A DNA stretch of 64,000 nucleotides from Peterkaempfera podocarpi (GTDB taxonomy: Bacteria > Actinomycetota > Actinomycetes > Streptomycetales > Streptomycetaceae). A program made the position numbers and the translations under genes. The notes below the pieces were generated by a model. It ran no database searches. It was not told the origin of the DNA and was given only the letters and a program-made list of their open reading frames with translations. Where the stretch lies: the NCBI RefSeq assembly GCF_042466665.1, contig NZ_CP162102.1:5270001-5334000 (forward strand), written 5' to 3'. Below are positions 62,226 to 64,000 of the stretch, in pieces (position 1 is the first letter of the stretch; the number at the start of each line of letters is the position of its first letter).

Positions 62226-64000
62226 TCACACCAGCGGCGTCGCCGTCGGGGCGTCCAGGGCGGCGGCGGCCCGCTGCAGCGCACTGGCCAGCAGCGCCAG
62301 GTCGGTGGGCCCGTTGCCCAGCTCGCGGACCGGGCGGCGGCTCGGCGGTGCGCCGGTCTGGGGCCAGTCCAGCGCCACCACCGACGGCCGGACCGTCGCC
62401 GTACGCGGGATACGGCCGCTCACCCGGGCCGCCTGAAAGGCCGCCACCCCGCCGTCGGGCAGCCGCAGATAACCCCGGCCGGGGGTGTCCTCGGCGACCG
62501 TGGCGGCGTCCTCGACATGGACCAGCAGCCTGGAGCGTGCCGGGTCGTCGGTCCGCAGGGCGATCCGCAGCAGCGCCGCCTCGTCGACCTCGGTGCCGGT
62601 GGTCCGCTCCGGCCGGCCCGTGGAGACCGCCAGATGCACACCGAGGCGCCCGCCGCGCACCGCCACCTCGGCCAGCGCCCGGCCGAGGGCGGCACGGGCA
62701 CGGGCGGCCGGATCGGCGGCTGCCGCACGGGTCGGCCCGTCGCCGCCCACCAGGGCGTCGAAGTCGTCCACCACCACCAGCATCCTGCCCGGTGCAGGGG
62801 GCGGCGGGGCCATGGCCGGAGCGGCGCCGGCGCCGGTGGACGCCGCCCGCCCGACCGGGGCGGCCGATGCGGCGACCGCCCGGACGGGCCCGGCCGTGGC
62901 TCGTGCGCGCTCCCGGTCGGGGTCGTCGTCGGGGGCGGTCCGCGGCGGCACCAGCCGTACGGCGCCGGCCGGCCCGGCCGGCTCGCCGCGCCGCAGCATC
63001 CGCTCCGCGAACCAGGCCGCGAAGTCCCGTCCCTGGAGCATCTCCTCGCGCCGTGTCAGCTCGGCCAGCAGGGCGTCCGCCGCCTCCTGGGTCCTCGCAG
63101 GGTCGATGTCGGCGCCCAGATAGGTGGCGACATGCGGCAGATCGGTGCAGGCGTAGAGCCCCAGCGCGGGGTCGGCGGGCTCGCGCCCCTCCACGACCAC
63201 GACGGAGAGCCGGTCCGGACGCTCCGCGACGGCCAGTGAGGCGACCAGGGTGCGCAGCAGCTCGGTCTTGCCGGAGCCGGCGTCGCCGCCCACCAGCAGA
63301 TGCGGCCCGCCGGGCAGACCGGGGGCGGTCAGCTCGCGGTCGGCCAGATCCAGGGTGCAGCGGCCTTCTCGGGTGGTGCCGAGCACCGCCGCGGCCGTAC
63401 CGGCGGTGGAGGGCAGCTCGGTCCAGCGGCCGGAGATCTTGGCGGGGGTGACCATGTCGAGGTCCAGCAGGTCCAGCAGCCGCAGTGCGGTGGGCAGCGG
63501 GCCCCTGGTGGCGGGGGCGGACTCCCGGAGCGGGGCCAGACTGCGGGCCAGACGCTCCGCCCACGGGGCGGAGACCGCGTCCAGCGCCACTGCGTCCAGG
63601 ACCTCACGGGCCGACCCGGCGGGGCCGTCCAGCAGCCGCTCCACCCGCAGCAGGGTGGCGACCTCGCCGTCGATCTCGGCCGTGGCGCCCAGGCCGGCCG
63701 GCAGTGCGCCGCGGCTCTCGGCCAGAGCGAGGACATGCACCCCGGCCGCGGCCCCCCGGGCCAGCAGCCGCGCCAGACCGCGGCGGGCGGCCTCCGAGCC
63801 GGGGTCGCCGTCGACCAGCAGTACCGAGACGGGGCCGCCGGGACGGGCGTGGCCCTCCAGCCTGGCGGTCAGCTCGTCGATCCGCGCCTCGGCCTGGGCG
63901 GCGTCCAGACCCACCAGCAGCCGGCACTCCTGGCCCTGCGACGGGCGCAGATGCGGCAGCCAGAACGCCCAGGACCACTCCTCGGCGCGGGCCTCGGCGG
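62226..64000 (-). CDS. FtsK/SpoIIIE-type ATPase (5' partial)
   Basis: The last 590 residues are visible; the frame is open to the window edge, so the start lies beyond 64000. The visible part begins in a domain with EEWSWAFWLPHLRPS and GLDAAQAEARIDELTARLEG. It then has a late P-loop domain: GPHLLVGGDAGSGKTELL (Walker A GDAGSGKT), VVVVEGREPADP and Walker B MLVVVDDFDALVGGDG. Actinobacterial proteins of this type are FHA/FtsK-like DNA translocases or EccC-like ATPases of type VII secretion; the missing N-terminus prevents a choice. An Ala/Pro-rich insert lies before the Walker B. It is on the same strand as the ABC operon but is separated by 316 bases. Confidence 0.82.
   Translation of the reverse strand, partial: AEARAEEWSWAFWLPHLRPSQGQECRLLVGLDAAQAEARIDELTARLEGHARPGGPVSVLLVDGDPGSEAARRGLARLLARGAAAGVHVLALAESRGALPAGLGATAEIDGEVATLLRVERLLDGPAGSAREVLDAVALDAVSAPWAERLARSLAPLRESAPATRGPLPTALRLLDLLDLDMVTPAKISGRWTELPSTAGTAAAVLGTTREGRCTLDLADRELTAPGLPGGPHLLVGGDAGSGKTELLRTLVASLAVAERPDRLSVVVVEGREPADPALGLYACTDLPHVATYLGADIDPARTQEAADALLAELTRREEMLQGRDFAAWFAERMLRRGEPAGPAGAVRLVPPRTAPDDDPDRERARATAGPVRAVAASAAPVGRAASTGAGAAPAMAPPPPAPGRMLVVVDDFDALVGGDGPTRAAAADPAARARAALGRALAEVAVRGGRLGVHLAVSTGRPERTTGTEVDEAALLRIALRTDDPARSRLLVHVEDAATVAEDTPGRGYLRLPDGGVAAFQAARVSGRIPRTATVRPSVVALDWPQTGAPPSRRPVRELGNGPTDLALLASALQRAAAALDAPTATPLV

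Overview
This is a high-GC actinobacterial chromosome segment, almost certainly from the family Streptomycetaceae. The evidence is the 16S, 23S and 5S rRNA sequences, GTG starts, very strong third-position GC bias, and the gene orders manB/Trm112/SIS/manA, mtrA/mtrB/lpqB, hpf/secA and gdhB. I cannot fix the genus: the 16S variable regions look close to, but not clearly inside, core Streptomyces (Kitasatospora, Streptacidiphilus and Peterkaempfera are alternatives). Most of the window is conserved core chromosome rather than an accessory island. I saw no insertion sequence, prophage, CRISPR array or tRNA gene.

Layout. 1-5249: a very large membrane glycosyltransferase (5' end outside the window) and a DUF5719 membrane-anchored protein broken by a one-base frameshift. 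5286-7042: a TetR regulator divergent from a quinone oxidoreductase. 7184-10848: a metallopeptidase-fold protein, a DUF3499 zinc-ribbon-like protein and a PAS/GAF/SpoIIE phosphatase with an anti-sigma-type kinase domain. 11065-16691: mannose-phosphate metabolism (manB, Trm112-like, SIS protein, manA with a 3' frameshift) followed by a cation diffusion facilitator. 16895-19565: a signal-peptidase-like protein that has lost its catalytic dyad, divergent from ahcY. 19668-22542: an unknown protein, an RDD membrane protein and a SpoIIM-type membrane protein. 22543-28231: a complete rrn operon with several promoters, processing stems and a strong terminator. 28256-34376: a GNAT gene, then the minus-strand operon GP_PDE-membrane-like/DUF4129/DUF4350/MoxR/DUF58.

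34558-40262: mtnA and, tightly packed behind it, mtrA-mtrB-lpqB. 40250-43109: comF, long-form hpf and an orphan NarL-type regulator. 43120-45605: a YcaQ-type DNA glycosylase and two GNAT acetyltransferases. 45889-49263: secA and an Rv3235-family protein. 49668-52846: a patatin-like hydrolase, DUF6912, a HAD hydrolase and a DJ-1/PfpI protein. 53159-58159: the large NAD-dependent glutamate dehydrogenase. 58232-61909: a carbohydrate ABC importer (binding lipoprotein plus two permeases) without its own ATPase gene. 62226-64000: the 3' part of an FtsK/SpoIIIE-type ATPase.

The groups hang together around the cell envelope and growth control: GDP-mannose supply (manB, manA), envelope glycosylation (the first glycosyltransferase), envelope sensing (MtrAB-LpqB), protein export (SecA), ribosome supply and hibernation (rrn, HPF), and the methyl cycle (ahcY, mtnA). 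The most unusual items are the signal-peptidase fold with Ser-to-Ala and Lys-to-Glu changes, a sugar permease carrying a domain-sized extracytoplasmic insertion, an rrn operon sitting between SpoIIM and the DUF58/MoxR operon, and two one-base frameshifts in G runs. I did not find a convincing wholly new multi-gene system.
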